Of a stretch of DNA of 14,116 nt, positions 12,737 to 14,116 are shown piece after piece (the first letter of the stretch is position 1; each line of letters starts with the position of its first letter). A model generated the notes under the pieces. That model ran no database searches and was not told the DNA's origin. It worked only from the letters and a program-made list of their open reading frames with translations. Position numbers and translations under genes: made by a program. Source of the stretch: Methanobacteriota archaeon (GTDB taxonomy: Archaea > Halobacteriota > Methanosarcinia > Methanosarcinales > Methanoperedenaceae); the NCBI GenBank assembly GCA_018900975.1, contig JAHIFK010000109.1:1-14116 (forward strand). The letters are read 5' to 3'.

Positions 12737-13150
12737 TTATTTTTTGAAGATCAAATTTTCTATTGTCGTGATCTCATCCTTAGTTAGAGAGATCCTTGCA
12801 GTTATGTTCTTGAAATCGGGTATCCCTTTCCCACCAGTCCCATCAGAAACAAGCGCATTCGACCAGGGACTGTTCACCATGAACGCAAGCCCTCCCGGTT
12901 CCTCTCTCTTTGTCTCCCGAACTTCAACAACAACAGTCCCGTAACTGTTGATCAACCTGACCCTGTCGCCTGACTTTAGCCCGAATTTCTTCAAGTCATC
13001 TTTTCCCATTAAAACAGCGGCAGAGTGTTTCTTATACTCATCCCCAAACCTGTCATTCTCAAGCGTTTCTGCCTGGAAAATATCCCTGCAGGTCGTGAGC
13101 TTTATCTCGTATTCCGGGCTCTTAAGGAATTTCCCGATATCCATTCCCAT
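12737..13150 (-). CDS. fwdD: Formylmethanofuran dehydrogenase subunit D
   Basis: This is the molybdopterin-dinucleotide-binding subunit of the tungsten or molybdenum enzyme that interconverts CO2 and formylmethanofuran, the first step of methanogenesis or the last of its reversal. The 137 residues show the family's domain: AAVLMGKDDLKKFGL (44-58), SGDRVRL (60-66), PGGLAFM (85-91), SPWSNALV (94-101) and GKGIPDFK (107-114). The start at 13150 overlaps the fwdB stop as TGATG and has GGAGGG six bases upstream (complement of 13157-13162); a second ATG two codons later is too far from that site. Mo-type (Fmd) and W-type (Fwd) forms cannot be told apart from this subunit alone. Confidence 0.92.
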   Translation of the reverse strand: MGMDIGKFLKSPEYEIKLTTCRDIFQAETLENDRFGDEYKKHSAAVLMGKDDLKKFGLKSGDRVRLINSYGTVVVEVRETKREEPGGLAFMVNSPWSNALVSDGTGGKGIPDFKNITARISLTKDEITTIENLIFKK

Positions 13151-14116
13151 CAGAGTCCCTCCATCAATCTGGTCATGATCTCCACATCGCTCAGATAGGT
13201 ATTTTCTATGACCTTTGAGATTTCGATCACTTTCCCGTCCATCCTCACAGCGCTTCCACCAGATTCTATTCCGGATGCTGCGGCGGGAATCGTCACTTCA
13301 GCAATTGTTGAGGTAAGAGTAACGCAAGGGTCGATGCAGATAACTGGTATCGACGCAAGGTGAGATGTCACAGAACGGGGAAGGCTTGAAATCGGGTCTG
13401 ACCCCACAACAAGAAGCGCATCTATGCTCTTTGCCTTTAGCGCCTCTACGATGGCATATTTGTTATCATGAACTGGTTTATCCCCGAACTTCACACGGTT
13501 CACAAAACCCGTTTCTTTGAACAGCGCCTCATTGAACCCGCGCATATTGTAATGCCCAACCATCGGCATGATGTGGAAATTGGGAAGCATATCTGCAAGT
13601 GGAATGAGGATATCGATGTCATCCTTTATCGAATATGTAAGCCCGATGCCTGCAAAGATCACTCCGAACTCTGCTTTTTTCAAGACGCCTGCAAGCTCCA
13701 AAATTCTTTTTGCATCATACTTCGGCACTTTCCCGGAAAGCGCATCCATCAGGGCGAGAATGAATTCCCTGTCGCCCCTTAATGGTATCCTGTAGAAATG
13801 ACCCTTGCATATCTTTGCTGTGTTTGATTCTCGCACGTCTATGGCAATTGCGAGCCTGTCCTCTTCGTAACCGCGCTGGCGGGACTCGCCGCGGGGGAAA
13901 ACAGAAAAGCGGGAGAGGTGCCGGGGCTGCGAGTCCTGTGGGTCTGAGCCCCAGTAAACAAGTACATCAGCTTTGTTCCTTATGTCTTCAAGCGAGCATG
14001 TCCTGAACTTTTTATTGAGCGCTCTTTCGATAAGCAACCCCTGGCAGAAAGAAGAAGTATCGTCAATGGCGGCACTCAGTTTTTTCGCAAGCTGGATGCC
14101 TTTTACCTGCGCTTCA
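13150..14116 (-). CDS. fwdB: Formylmethanofuran dehydrogenase subunit B (5' end beyond window)
   Basis: This is the catalytic subunit, with the bis-pyranopterin W/Mo cofactor, where CO2 is reduced to formate inside the complex. The frame runs open to the window edge, so about 320 C-terminal residues are visible and roughly 110 N-terminal ones are missing. Reading from the edge, residues near IDDTSSFCQG place a cysteine at 14044-14046 (TGC). By position this is the metal-coordinating Cys118 of the family, which is selenocysteine in some methanogens. Also visible are LVYWGSDP, HIMPMVGHYNMRGFNEA and AEVTIPAAASGIESGG, typical of FwdB. The apparent TTG start at 14037 is internal and not the real start. 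It overlaps fwdD by one base, so the two are cotranscribed. Confidence 0.94.
   Translation of the reverse strand, partial: EAQVKGIQLAKKLSAAIDDTSSFCQGLLIERALNKKFRTCSLEDIRNKADVLVYWGSDPQDSQPRHLSRFSVFPRGESRQRGYEEDRLAIAIDVRESNTAKICKGHFYRIPLRGDREFILALMDALSGKVPKYDAKRILELAGVLKKAEFGVIFAGIGLTYSIKDDIDILIPLADMLPNFHIMPMVGHYNMRGFNEALFKETGFVNRVKFGDKPVHDNKYAIVEALKAKSIDALLVVGSDPISSLPRSVTSHLASIPVICIDPCVTLTSTIAEVTIPAAASGIESGGSAVRMDGKVIEISKVIENTYLSDVEIMTRLMEGL

Noticed and set aside
1..14116. CRISPR array, insertion sequence or phage genes
   Set aside because: No regularly spaced repeats, transposase, integrase or terminal inverted repeats flanking a gene were seen.

Overview
The window is archaeal. It encodes SRP54, a eukaryote-like IleRS, aIF2 gamma, RpoE1 (Rpb7-like), Spt4, eS24 and eS31/S27ae, and it has TATA/BRE-type promoters and a tRNA gene without an encoded CCA. 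The right edge carries formylmethanofuran dehydrogenase subunits B and D, so the organism runs the methanofuran branch of C1 metabolism (a methanogen, an anaerobic methane or alkane oxidiser, or a relative such as Archaeoglobus). The moderate base composition, the FtsZ type and the gene content fit a Methanosarcinia-like euryarchaeote, possibly Methanoperedenaceae. That placement is inference, not proof.

Layout. 1-373 has no convincing protein gene; its first ~95 bases look like the 3' part of a structured RNA or a remnant. 374-3009 holds srp54 and then an FtsZ whose C-terminus is a proline/lysine linker plus a transmembrane helix, closed by a strong hairpin terminator. 3180-6329 is isoleucyl-tRNA synthetase. 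6395-8452 is an accessory-looking block: a secreted protein with two Ig-like domains, preceded by an unusual leader, and then a small membrane-anchored or exported protein of unknown function. 8577-9038 is an O6-alkylguanine-DNA alkyltransferase, followed by tRNA-Arg(GCG).

9205-12690 is a conserved archaeal information-processing cluster on one strand, tightly packed and often overlapping by one base: aIF2 gamma, a PIN-domain nuclease, RpoE1, Spt4, GTP-dependent dephospho-CoA kinase (former DUF359), eS24 and eS31. It joins translation initiation, probable RNA processing, transcription elongation, CoA synthesis and small-subunit ribosomal proteins. A 9-bp inverted repeat at 12691-12729 separates it from the convergent fwdB-fwdD pair on the minus strand, whose 5' end lies outside the window.

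The most notable signals are the self-anchored FtsZ, the leader of the secreted-protein gene (a probable leaderless 16-codon ORF with an orphan Shine-Dalgarno in a hairpin loop), and several start-site corrections: IleRS at 3180, aIF2 gamma at TTG 9205, and eS24 at 12197.
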